DNA from: Beutenbergia cavernae DSM 12333
GTDB lineage: Bacteria > Actinomycetota > Actinomycetes > Actinomycetales > Beutenbergiaceae
Direction: 5' to 3'
Assembly (NCBI RefSeq): GCF_000023105.1
Contig: NC_012669.1
Location: 3,721,025-3,785,024, forward strand
DNA length: 64,000 bases
In this document: positions 1-7,731 of the stretch, one piece after another
How positions within the stretch are numbered: position 1 is the stretch's first letter
How the letters are laid out: every line of letters begins with the position of its first letter
The notes under the pieces: generated by a model
The model's database searches: none
What the model was told of the DNA's origin: nothing
What the model saw: only the letters and a program-made list of their open reading frames with translations
Program-made: the position numbers and the translations under genes

Positions 1-201
1 GCAGCGCTCGTCGCCGAGACGCGTGCCCTCGCCCAGCGGCTCGGGCAGCCGGTGCCGGAGGCCGCGTGCCCGCGCGCCGACCAGGTCAGCCGCGACACCC
101 TGTGGCTCCCGCAGCACGTGCTGCTCGGCTCCGCGGAGCAGGTGGCCGCCGTCGGGCGGGCCATCGCGAAGGTCGCGCGCTCGGCCCACGAGCTCGCGTG
201 A
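1..201 (+). CDS. DegT/DnrJ/EryC1/StrS-type aminotransferase, C-terminal fragment
   Basis: Only the last 66 codons are inside the window. The C-terminal sequence has LWLPQHVLLGS followed by a short helix ending AVGRAIAKV, which matches the end of PLP-dependent sugar aminotransferases of the DegT/AHBA-synthase family (a 'lP.H..L....m..v..Ai.kv' tail). The catalytic lysine and PLP-binding core lie upstream and cannot be seen. Its TGA overlaps the GTG start of the next dehydrogenase gene, so the two are translationally coupled. A sugar dehydrogenase beside a DegT aminotransferase is the usual pair for making or using aminosugars. The family call rests on this tail alone. Confidence 0.55.
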   Translation, partial: AALVAETRALAQRLGQPVPEAACPRADQVSRDTLWLPQHVLLGSAEQVAAVGRAIAKVARSAHELA

Positions 202-1247
202 GCGAGGTCTCCGGGGACACCGTCCGCGTCGGCATCCTGGGGCTCGGGAGCATCGGACGCACGCACGCCGCGGCGCTCGCCCACCTCGCGGCGGGCGGCG
301 TCGACGTCCGCGTCACCGCCGCGAGCGGCGGCACGCCCGAGGCCCTGCGGACCTCCGGCTGGCCCGACGCCGCGCACGTCCCGGCCGGCGAGCTCCTGGG
401 GCGTGAGCTCGACGTCGTCGTCGTCGCGACGCCGAGCGGGCAGCACGCGGAGCACGCCGTCGCCGCCCTGGAGGCGGGTGCCGACGTCGTCGTCGAGAAG
501 CCGCTCGCCACGACGACGCCCGACGCTACGCGCGTGCTGAGCGTCGCCCGCGAACGGGGGCGCCGCGTCTTCCCGATGGCGCAGCGCCGGCTCGAGGCCC
601 AGCACGTCGCCATCCGGCGCCTGCTCGACGACGGCGCGCTCGGCACCCTCGTGCTCGGTGAGGTGCTCGTGCCGTGGGTGCGCGACGCGGCGTACTACGA
701 CGCCGCACCCTGGCGCCGCGAGATGCCCGCGGGCGGCTCGCTCATGAACCAGGGCCTGCACTCCGTCGACCTGCTGTCGTGGTTCCTCGGCCCCCTCGCG
801 AGCGTGACGGCCCAGACGGCGGTACTCGGCGACGGCGGGCCGGCGGAGGACACGGCGGTCGTCACCGTGCGCTCCGCGGCCGGGGCGCTCGGGATCGTCG
901 CGACCTCCACGGCGACCCCGCCCGGCGACGCCGCACGCCTCACCCTGCGCACCGACCGCGGAGTGATCGAGCTCGCGCACACCGACGTCGTGCGGTGGGA
1001 GATCGACGGCGTCGACCGGCCGAGCGCGTCCTCCGACGTCGCCGCCGGCTCGAGCGACCCTGCCGCGATCGGCATCGCCGGGCACGTCGAGGCGTGGCGC
1101 GACGTGCTCGAGGCGCACGCGACGGGCCGCGAGGCCCGCGTCCGCGCGCTCGACGGGTGGCGAACCGTCGCCCTGATCGACGCCGCGTACCGGTCCGCCG
1201 CGACCGGCCGGCTCGTGGACGTGCCCGCCGCACCGGACGGGGCATGA
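198..1247 (+). CDS. Gfo/Idh/MocA family oxidoreductase
   Basis: A 349-aa NAD(P)-dependent dehydrogenase. The N-terminal Rossmann motif VGILGLGSIGRTHAAAL is followed by the family hallmark EKPLA near residue 110, then the C-terminal alpha/beta domain with AGGSLMNQGLHSVDLL near residues 180-190, where the catalytic His sits in this family. I chose the GTG at 198, which overlaps the previous stop (GTGA), because translation further upstream has no family similarity. The gene ends in an ATGA overlap with a second Gfo/Idh gene, so the three reading frames form one operon. Substrate is unknown; such enzymes oxidise a hydroxyl of a sugar, inositol or sugar acid. Confidence 0.85.
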   Translation: MSEVSGDTVRVGILGLGSIGRTHAAALAHLAAGGVDVRVTAASGGTPEALRTSGWPDAAHVPAGELLGRELDVVVVATPSGQHAEHAVAALEAGADVVVEKPLATTTPDATRVLSVARERGRRVFPMAQRRLEAQHVAIRRLLDDGALGTLVLGEVLVPWVRDAAYYDAAPWRREMPAGGSLMNQGLHSVDLLSWFLGPLASVTAQTAVLGDGGPAEDTAVVTVRSAAGALGIVATSTATPPGDAARLTLRTDRGVIELAHTDVVRWEIDGVDRPSASSDVAAGSSDPAAIGIAGHVEAWRDVLEAHATGREARVRALDGWRTVALIDAAYRSAATGRLVDVPAAPDGA

Positions 1248-2227
1248 TGCGCATCGCCGTCGCCGGCATGGCGCACCCCCACGCCGCCTACGTGCTCGAC
1301 GAGCTGGCGCACGGGCCGTACGAGCTCGTCGGCACGAGCGACCCCGACCCCGCGAACCGCGAACGCTGGACGCCGCAGGGGGTGCCCAGCTACGCGGACC
1401 ACCGGGAGCTGCTCGCCGCTCACGCGCCGGACGTCGTCGCCGCGTTCGGGGTGTACGGCGCCCGGGCGGCGATCGTGATCGACGCCCTCGACGCCGGGGC
1501 GCACGTCGTCGCCGACAAGCCGTTGTGCACGGACCAGGCCGACCTCGACGCGATCGAGCGGGCCGCCGCGCGGGCGGACCGGCACGTGTCCGTCGTGTTC
1601 GAGAAGCGGTGGCACCCGGTGACGCTCGCGGCCCGCAGGCTCGTCGGCGAGGGGGTGCTCGGCGACCTCGCCCTCGTCGCGGCGACCGGTCCGCACAAGC
1701 TCCTCGCCCCGACGCGGCCGCCGTGGTTCTTCTCGGCCGACGGGTACGGCGACCTCCTCGGGGACCTGCCGGTCCACGACATCGACCTCGTGCTCGAGCT
1801 CACGGGAGCCCGGTCGGGCACCGTGAGCGGGATCGCGGGGCGGCGTCCGCTCCCCGACCACCCCGGATGGACCGACAGCGGTGCCCTCGTGCTCGCCGCC
1901 GGCGACGTCGCCGCGACGATCGAGGCGCACTGGCTGTGGCCCGAGGCGTCCGACGTGCACGGGCACTACCGGATGCGGCTCACCGGCACCCGAGGTGTCG
2001 CCGAGCTGGACTGGGCGCGGTCCCGCCTCACCGTCCTCACGCACGAGCGGGAGCCCTGGGACGAACCGTTGGGGCCGGGACTCCGGCCGGCCGAGCAGGC
2101 CCTTTCGGCACTGGCCGAGGGGCGGGCTCCCGAGGTCACGACCCAGGCGAGCGTGCTCGCGACCCGGGTGGCGCTCCTCGCTGCGCGCAGCGCGCGCGAC
2201 GGCGGACGTGCGGAGCGGTGGGGATGA
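1244..2227 (+). CDS. Gfo/Idh/MocA family oxidoreductase
   Basis: A 327-aa second member of the family, starting MMRIAVAGMAHPHAAYV. AHPHAAY replaces the canonical glycine-rich GxGxxG loop, a feature of a subset of sugar dehydrogenases. The EKP motif appears as ADKPLCT near residue 90, and DLPVHDIDLVLEL near residue 170 supplies the catalytic-region His. The start ATG overlaps the stop of the preceding gene by 4 bp. It ends about 35 bp before a palindromic operator, so this is probably the last gene of the operon that begins left of the window. Two adjacent Gfo/Idh enzymes suggest two oxidation or epimerisation steps, or a heteromer. Confidence 0.82.
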   Translation: MMRIAVAGMAHPHAAYVLDELAHGPYELVGTSDPDPANRERWTPQGVPSYADHRELLAAHAPDVVAAFGVYGARAAIVIDALDAGAHVVADKPLCTDQADLDAIERAAARADRHVSVVFEKRWHPVTLAARRLVGEGVLGDLALVAATGPHKLLAPTRPPWFFSADGYGDLLGDLPVHDIDLVLELTGARSGTVSGIAGRRPLPDHPGWTDSGALVLAAGDVAATIEAHWLWPEASDVHGHYRMRLTGTRGVAELDWARSRLTVLTHEREPWDEPLGPGLRPAEQALSALAEGRAPEVTTQASVLATRVALLAARSARDGGRAERWG

Positions 2228-2263
2228 GCAGCACCGTGGGGACCGAGACGCAGCGCCCGGTCT

Positions 2264-2311
2264 GTGATTAGATACAGCAGTAATCGGACGTTATGGACCG
2301 CCGCTAATCAC
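2264..2311. promoter_or_regulatory. GntR-like operator region (inverted TGATTAG/CTAATCA arms)
   Basis: Perfect 8-bp inverted arms GTGATTAG (2264-2271) and CTAATCAC (2304-2311) flank a further TAATC at 2281-2285. The inner pair GATTA-N10-TAATC (2266-2285) is also a perfect inverted repeat. This AT-rich block stands out in a 73% G+C region and lies 20-65 bp upstream of the ATG at 2330. The geometry fits a dimeric winged-helix (GntR/FCD type) repressor controlling the epimerase-aldolase operon. No regulator gene is adjacent, so it must be elsewhere. The family assignment is inference. Confidence 0.5.
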
Positions 2312-2329
2312 GGCAGGGTAGGAGAGCAG

Positions 2330-3346
2330 ATGCGCACGGTCGACGAGCTCGAACGCACGCTCGCCACCCCCAGCGCCGGACTTGTGGCCGATCTGGCCGC
2401 GCTCGAGGGCGACATCCTCGTCCTCGGCGCCGCCGGCAAGCTCGGCCCCAGCCTCGTGCGGCTCGCCGTCAACGGCGTCGAGCAGGCCGGCACGGGCGCG
2501 CGAGTGACGGCCGTCTCGCGGTTCACGACGCCGGGCTCCGCCGAGCAGCTCGAGGCCGCGGGCGCCCACACGGTCACCGCCGACCTCACGGACGAGACGT
2601 CGCTCGCCGGGCTCCCCGACGCCGCGAACGTCGTCTTCCTCGTGGGCGCGAAGTTCGGCTCGGACGGCAACGAGGCCGCCACCTGGCACACGAACACGTA
2701 CCTGCCCGGGCGGGTCGCCGAGCGGTTCTCGGGTTCCCGCATCTCCGCGCTCTCCACCGGAAACGTCTACCCGCTCGTGCCGGTGGACGGCGGCGGCTCC
2801 CGCGAGGGCGACGCCCCCGCCCCGGTCGGCGAGTACGCCATGTCCTGCCTCGGCCGGGAACGGGTGCTCGAGGCCATGGCGCGCCGCAACGGCACGCCGA
2901 CGGCGATCATCCGGCTCAACTACGCCGTCGAGATGCGGTACGGGGTGCTCGTCGACCTCGGGCAGCAGATCCTGGCAGGGGAGCCGATCGACGTCACGAC
3001 CGGCGCCGTCAACCTCGTGTGGCAGGGCTACGCGAACGAGGTCACGCTCCGCGCGCTGCGGCACGCGGACGTCCCGCCGTTCGTCCTCAACGTCACCGGC
3101 GCCCAGACGCTCCGCGTGCGCGACCTCGCGCTCGCGCTGGGCGAGCGGCTCGGGCGCGACGTCGAGCTCGTCGGGTCGGAGGCGGACACCGCTCTGCTGT
3201 CCGACGCGACGGCGAGCCACGAGGAGTTCGGCGAGCCGGCGATCGGCGTCGAGGCGCTGCTGGACCACACAGCCGCGTGGTTGACGGCCGGTGGGCCGGT
3301 CCACGGCAAGCCCACGAAGTTCCAGCGCCGCGACGGGAAGTTCTGA
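2330..3346 (+). CDS. NAD-dependent epimerase/dehydratase (SDR superfamily)
   Basis: A 338-aa extended SDR-like protein. The nucleotide-binding loop is LVLGAAGKLGPSLVRLA near residues 30-45. A Ser/Thr-rich strand follows (ISALSTGNVYPL) with the active-site Tyr in EYAMSCLGRE near residue 168, where the usual YxxxK is replaced by YAMSC, so catalysis may be altered. I chose ATG 2330 because GGAGAG sits just upstream and earlier codons lie inside the operator. The stop overlaps the ATG of the DapA-like gene (TGATG), so the two are coupled. It probably oxidises, epimerises or dehydrates a sugar or sugar-acid before aldol cleavage by the next enzyme. Confidence 0.75.
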   Translation: MRTVDELERTLATPSAGLVADLAALEGDILVLGAAGKLGPSLVRLAVNGVEQAGTGARVTAVSRFTTPGSAEQLEAAGAHTVTADLTDETSLAGLPDAANVVFLVGAKFGSDGNEAATWHTNTYLPGRVAERFSGSRISALSTGNVYPLVPVDGGGSREGDAPAPVGEYAMSCLGRERVLEAMARRNGTPTAIIRLNYAVEMRYGVLVDLGQQILAGEPIDVTTGAVNLVWQGYANEVTLRALRHADVPPFVLNVTGAQTLRVRDLALALGERLGRDVELVGSEADTALLSDATASHEEFGEPAIGVEALLDHTAAWLTAGGPVHGKPTKFQRRDGKF

Positions 3347-4464
3347 TGACCGCCACCAGCACCGGCACCAGCGCTGCCGCGAGCATCCCCGCGCGGACCG
3401 CGGCGCCCTCCGCAACCGCCGACGCCGTCGGGCGGTTCCGCGCCGGCGGTGTGATCCCGGCGCACCCGCTCGCGCTCACAGCCGAGGGCCGCATCGACGA
3501 GCGCCGCCAGCGCGCCCTTAGCCGCTACTACGTCGAGGCGGGCTCGCTGGGGCTCGCCGTCGCCGTCCACACCACGCAGTTCGCCGTGCACGACCCGGCG
3601 CGCGGGCTGCTCGCACCCGTGCTCGAGCTCGCCGCCGAGACGGTCGCCGAGTACCCCGAGCGGGACGTCGTGCTCGTCGCCGGGCTGAGCGGCCCGACCG
3701 AGCAGGCCGTCGCGGAGGCGGAGCTGGCCGCGTCGCTCGGATACGACCTGTGCCTGCTCGCCCCGCACGGGGTCGGCGACGTCGACGAGAACTACCTGCT
3801 CGAGCGCGCCCGCGCCGTGGGCGAGGTGCTCCCCGTGATCGGGTTCTACCTGCAGCTCGCCGTCGGCGGCCGGTACCTCTCGCGCGACTTCTGGCGCCGC
3901 CTCGCCGACGTGCCGAGCGTCGTCGGGATCAAGGCTGCGCCGTTCGACAGGTACGCGACCCTCGACGTCGTCCACGGGCTCGCATCCTCCCAGCGCGGCC
4001 GCGACGTCGCGCTGTACACCGGGAACGACGACCACATCGTCATGGACCTGCTGACGTCGTTCACCGGCTCCGCGCCGGGCGGCGGCGTCGAGCGGTACGA
4101 GATGGTCGGCGGCCTGCTCGGCCAGTGGGCCGTCTGGGTGCGCGAGGCGGTCCGGATGCACGGGCTCGCGCGCGCCGCGAAGGCCGGCGACGGCGGTGCG
4201 CTCGCCGAGCTGCTGCGGCTCAACCCCGCGCTCACCGACGCCAACGGCGTGCTGTTCGACGCCGCGAACGCGTTCGTCGGCTGCATCGCGGGCGTGCACG
4301 AGGTGCTCCGCCGCCAGGGGCTGCTCGGCAACCTCGTGTTCCTCGACCCGCGCGAGGGCCTCTCGCCGGGGCAGCTCGAGGAGATCGACCGGATCTGGCG
4401 CGCCTACCCCGAGCTCCGGGACGACGCGTTCGTGGCGGAGAACCTCGACCGCTGGCTGCGCTGA
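3346..4464 (+). CDS. DapA/NanA-type dihydrodipicolinate synthase family protein (aldolase/dehydratase)
   Basis: A 372-aa TIM-barrel enzyme. The putative Schiff-base lysine is in VVGIKAAPF (about Lys196) and the partner tyrosine in IGFYLQL (about Tyr168), both at the spacing expected for class I aldolases of the DHDPS/N-acetylneuraminate lyase superfamily. At 372 aa it is longer than the usual 290-310, mainly from an Ala/Thr-rich N-terminal extension and a C-terminal tail ending LDRWLR. It is coupled to the epimerase gene, so it probably cleaves or dehydrates a keto-deoxy sugar acid. It is unlikely to be a lysine-biosynthesis DapA because of context and divergent loops. It converges tail to tail with nagA, 2 bp apart. 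Confidence 0.78.
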   Translation: MTATSTGTSAAASIPARTAAPSATADAVGRFRAGGVIPAHPLALTAEGRIDERRQRALSRYYVEAGSLGLAVAVHTTQFAVHDPARGLLAPVLELAAETVAEYPERDVVLVAGLSGPTEQAVAEAELAASLGYDLCLLAPHGVGDVDENYLLERARAVGEVLPVIGFYLQLAVGGRYLSRDFWRRLADVPSVVGIKAAPFDRYATLDVVHGLASSQRGRDVALYTGNDDHIVMDLLTSFTGSAPGGGVERYEMVGGLLGQWAVWVREAVRMHGLARAAKAGDGGALAELLRLNPALTDANGVLFDAANAFVGCIAGVHEVLRRQGLLGNLVFLDPREGLSPGQLEEIDRIWRAYPELRDDAFVAENLDRWLR

Positions 4465-4466
4465 GC

Positions 4467-5654
4467 TCACGCCGCACCCACCGGCCCTCGGCCGATCCGG
4501 ACGCCGCCGACGACGACGTCCCGCACGCCCAGCGAGTCGGCACCCGGTTCGTGGTCGACGAGCAGGACGTCGGCGGGCGCGCCCGGCGTGAGCACGCCGC
4601 GTCCGCCGACGACGCGACCCGGGTTCGTCGTCGCGAGGCGCAGCGCACCGGCGAGGTCGAGCCCGGCGAGGCGGGCGGCGCCGGCCACGCCGTCCGCGAG
4701 CGTGCGCGCGGCGCCCGCGAGGAACGGCGTGCCGACCTCGGACAGCCGCCCGTCGGCGGACAGGTGCACGCGGCCGCCGACCGGGGTCGTGTACTCGCCC
4801 GGCGGCAGGCCGGCCAGCGCCACCGAGTCGGACACGAGCACGGCGCGGTCGGGACCCTTCGCCCGCAGCATCGCCGTCAGCGTGTCCGCCGGGAGATGGT
4901 GCCCGTCGGCGATGAAGCACCCCGTCAGCCGGTCGTCGGCGAGCTGGGCCCACACGTAGTTCGGGTGCCGCGGCAGGACCGCGTGCGCCCCGTTGCCGAG
5001 GTGGGTCGCGAGGCTCGCTCCGGCCGCGGCGGCCTCGTGCACCTGCTCCGGCGTCGCGTGCGTGTGGCCGATCGCGATCCGCACCCCCGACGCGACGGCG
5101 TGGCGCACGTACGCCGTCGAGGCGTCCCAGTGCGGGGAGATCGTCACCAGGCCCACGAGCCCGTCCGCTGCCTCCTGCCACCGCCGCAGCTCGGCCGGGT
5201 CCGGCTCGCGCACGTGCTCAGCGGGGTGCACGCCGCGCGGGCCGTCCTCCGCCGAGATGTGCGGACCCTCGAGGTGCACGAACGGGATCGCGTGCCGAGC
5301 GCCGTCGTCACGGCGGCGCGCCTCGGCGACGGCGCGCAGCGAGCGCAGCAGGTCGCTCTCGGCGGAGGTGACCACGGTGGGGACGAACGTCGTCGTCCCC
5401 GCGCGGGCGAGCGCGCGGACCAGCTCGACCACGACGTCCGGCGTGACGTCCGGACCGTTGACGTCCAGGCCGGCGAAGCCGTTGACCTGGAGGTCGACGA
5501 GGCCGGGCACCAGCCACGGCTCGCCACCCGGCTCGGATGACGCCTCGGCGCCGAGCGCGCGCACCTGCGCCACCACGCCGTCGTCGACCAGCACCTCGAC
5601 GAGCCGGCCCGTGCCCGGGTCCCGCCCGACGACGCGGGCCACCTGCCCCGTCAT
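4467..5654 (-). CDS. nagA: N-acetylglucosamine-6-phosphate deacetylase
   Basis: A 395-aa amidohydrolase that deacetylates GlcNAc-6-phosphate to glucosamine-6-phosphate. Motifs are the N-terminal LVDLQVNGFAG, the metal-binding Glu in HLEGPHI (Glu129), GHTHA (His197/199), HLGNGAH (His218), the substrate-binding DGHH (250-253) and the catalytic Asp in VSDS (Asp276). Spacing matches E. coli NagA (Glu131, His195, His216, Asp273). HLGNGAH in place of the common HLFNAM places it in a divergent NagA subgroup. The ATG at 5654 overlaps the nagB stop by 4 bp. It is the last gene of the symporter-AGE-nagB-nagA operon. Confidence 0.88.
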   Translation of the reverse strand: MTGQVARVVGRDPGTGRLVEVLVDDGVVAQVRALGAEASSEPGGEPWLVPGLVDLQVNGFAGLDVNGPDVTPDVVVELVRALARAGTTTFVPTVVTSAESDLLRSLRAVAEARRRDDGARHAIPFVHLEGPHISAEDGPRGVHPAEHVREPDPAELRRWQEAADGLVGLVTISPHWDASTAYVRHAVASGVRIAIGHTHATPEQVHEAAAAGASLATHLGNGAHAVLPRHPNYVWAQLADDRLTGCFIADGHHLPADTLTAMLRAKGPDRAVLVSDSVALAGLPPGEYTTPVGGRVHLSADGRLSEVGTPFLAGAARTLADGVAGAARLAGLDLAGALRLATTNPGRVVGGRGVLTPGAPADVLLVDHEPGADSLGVRDVVVGGVRIGRGPVGAA

Positions 5655-6475
5655 CCGCCCTCCCGTTCGAAGGCCTCCCGCACCGGTGCGGGCGGGGCCG
5701 CGTCGGCGTCCACGTACAGCGTGACGTCCGGGTGCGTGCGCAGCGCCGTCGCCGGGTGCGCCGCCGAGACGGGCTCCGTGAGCGCGTGCTCGACGGCCGC
5801 GCGCTTCGCGGGACCGGGGACGACGCAGAAGAGCCGGTCCGCAGCCAGCAGGCGCGGCACCGTGAGGGTGATCGCGTGGGTCGGGACGTCGTCGAACGTC
5901 GGGAAGCACTCGTCGTCGACCTGCTGCTGCCGGCAGGCGTCGTCGAGCTCGACGACCTTGACGTCCAGCGGGTCCGCGAGGTCCGCCACGGGCGGGTCGT
6001 TGAACGCCAGGTGGCCGTTCTGACCGATGCCGAGGCAGACGACGTCGATCGGCGCCGCGGCGAGTGCCGCCGCGTACTCCTGCGCCGTGCGCTCCGGGTC
6101 CGGACCCGGCTCGATCGCGTGCACCGCCGCGAACGGGACGACGCCGAAGATCGCCTCACGCAGCCAGGCGGCGAACCGCTCCGGGGCGTCGGCGGGCAGG
6201 CCGAGGTACTCGTCCATGTGGAACGCCTCGACGCGGGTCCAGTCGATCCCCTCGGCCGCGACGAGCGCCTCGAGCACCTCGCGCTGGCTCGGCGCCGCCG
6301 CGAACACCATGCGGACCCGCTCCTGCGTGGCGAGCCGCCGACGCAGCTCGGCGGCGACGTCTGACGACGCCGCGGCACCCATCTCCGCGCGCGTCTCGAA
6401 CACCCGCAGGCGCGGCATGCCGGGGACGACGTCGGTGGGCGTGCCTGTGGGCGTGCGGGTGGACCTGGCGGTCAT
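5651..6475 (-). CDS. nagB: Glucosamine-6-phosphate deaminase
   Basis: A 274-aa enzyme converting glucosamine-6-phosphate to fructose-6-phosphate and ammonia, feeding glycolysis. It shows FHMDEYLGL with the catalytic-region Asp (about Asp88) and the phosphate/sugar-binding loop GIGQNGHLAFND (149-160), both diagnostic for NagB. Length is close to the usual 260-270. The ATG at 6475 overlaps the stop of the AGE gene; a second possible start is the Met about 20 codons downstream, where family similarity begins (MPRLRVFET). It is coupled to nagA by ATGA. The palindrome at 9335-9352 ahead of the first gene probably controls the whole operon. Confidence 0.9.
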   Translation of the reverse strand: MTARSTRTPTGTPTDVVPGMPRLRVFETRAEMGAAASSDVAAELRRRLATQERVRMVFAAAPSQREVLEALVAAEGIDWTRVEAFHMDEYLGLPADAPERFAAWLREAIFGVVPFAAVHAIEPGPDPERTAQEYAAALAAAPIDVVCLGIGQNGHLAFNDPPVADLADPLDVKVVELDDACRQQQVDDECFPTFDDVPTHAITLTVPRLLAADRLFCVVPGPAKRAAVEHALTEPVSAAHPATALRTHPDVTLYVDADAAPPAPVREAFEREGG

Positions 6476-7731
6476 GCGTGCTCCGATGCTGGTGCTGTCA
6501 CGGGGAGGCCTGCGGGTGGGTCGAGCTCGACGAGCATGAGCAGCGCACGGGCGATGTGGAAGGGGTCCTTGACGGGCAGCGCGACGGTGCGCGCGTCCGG
6601 AGCGCCGGAGCGGTCCCGGATCTGGGTCCACTCCCGGCCGGACCCGTCGGGGAACGTGGCGAACGTGTAGCTCTCGACGCGCTCCGCCCAGGCGGCCAGG
6701 GCGGGATCGCCGGTCGCGGACGCGAGCAGGCGCGTCGTGTAGAGCGCCTCGGCGTGCGGCCACCACAGCTTGGTGTCCCACGTGGCGACCACCAGCTCGG
6801 TGTACGCCTCGCCGTCGCGCTCCCCCGCCGGCGCGCCGCCCGCCGCGTCGACGTAGCGGAAGAGGCCGCCCCGCTCTTCGTCCCAGCCGAGCGCGAGGGC
6901 GCGCCGCGCGATCGCCGCGAGCTCGGCGTCGTCGGCGAGGCGGGCCTCGCCGAGCAGGTCGCGCGCGTGACGGAGGAACCACAGCGCCTCGAGCACGTGA
7001 CCGGGCGTGCGGTGCCGCGCCAGCAGCGACGGGTCGTCGACGCCGCCCGGGCCGGGCATCTCGACGACGTCGTCGCCGCGCACGAACCGTGCGCCGATGT
7101 CCGCCGCGGCAGCACGCACGATCGCTGCCGCCTCCGTGTCCGCCGTCGCCCGGTACACCTGCTCCCCGACGCCGACGAGGATCATCGGCAGCCCGAACGA
7201 GCCGTAGCCCGGCGGGACCGGGTAGGGGTCCGAGCGGAACTCCCCCGAGGCGATGCGCTCGGCCGCGGCCCGGAGCACCTCGAGGGAGAGCTCGCCCCAG
7301 CCCTCGCCCGGGCGCACGTGCTCCACCCCCGCGAAGCCGAGCGCCGCGAACAGGTCCGCGAACACGCTCGTCGCGAGGCCGCGCCCGGGCACCGGCTCGA
7401 ACGGCTCGCCGGCCCGCGTGGTGACGTACGCCGTCGTGCGGTCGGCGCACAGCGCGCGGTCGCGGACGAACCGGGCCGTGCGCTCGGCCTGCTCGGCGTA
7501 CGGCTCAGGGTCGACGGCGAGGACGCCGGCGCGGGCGGCCTGCGCCACCCGGGCGGTCAGCCACGCCCACCGCCCCTGCGACCACGTGTACTTGTCGTGC
7601 GAGACGAGCCGGGCGCCGTCGTTGGACCAGCACGTCAGCACGCCGCCGTGCTCGGCGTCCGGGCCGTGCGACATCCACCAGGCGAGGACGTCGTCGACCA
7701 GGTGCGCCGCGTAGTCGGCGCCGTCACGCAC
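6472..7731 (-). CDS. N-acylglucosamine 2-epimerase (AGE) family protein
   Basis: A 419-aa (alpha/alpha)6-barrel protein of the AGE/cellobiose-2-epimerase superfamily. Family marks are HGGVLTCWSNDG near residue 30, YTWSQGRWAWL near 50, the His in HRTPGHVLEALWF near 240 and KLWWPHAEALY near 320, which together form the usual barrel active site. The likely role is interconversion of an N-acylated or plain aldose at C2 before NagB/NagA, for example ManNAc to GlcNAc. It starts at GTG 7731, overlapping the symporter stop by 8 bp, and ends overlapping nagB. Substrate (amino sugar versus mannose or glucose) cannot be settled from sequence. Confidence 0.83.
   Translation of the reverse strand: MRDGADYAAHLVDDVLAWWMSHGPDAEHGGVLTCWSNDGARLVSHDKYTWSQGRWAWLTARVAQAARAGVLAVDPEPYAEQAERTARFVRDRALCADRTTAYVTTRAGEPFEPVPGRGLATSVFADLFAALGFAGVEHVRPGEGWGELSLEVLRAAAERIASGEFRSDPYPVPPGYGSFGLPMILVGVGEQVYRATADTEAAAIVRAAAADIGARFVRGDDVVEMPGPGGVDDPSLLARHRTPGHVLEALWFLRHARDLLGEARLADDAELAAIARRALALGWDEERGGLFRYVDAAGGAPAGERDGEAYTELVVATWDTKLWWPHAEALYTTRLLASATGDPALAAWAERVESYTFATFPDGSGREWTQIRDRSGAPDARTVALPVKDPFHIARALLMLVELDPPAGLPVTAPASEHA

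Noticed and set aside
2264-2329. Earlier start for the epimerase (codons at 2264)
   Set aside because: The extension reads through the operator and lacks a ribosome site, whereas GGAGAG precedes the ATG at 2330.
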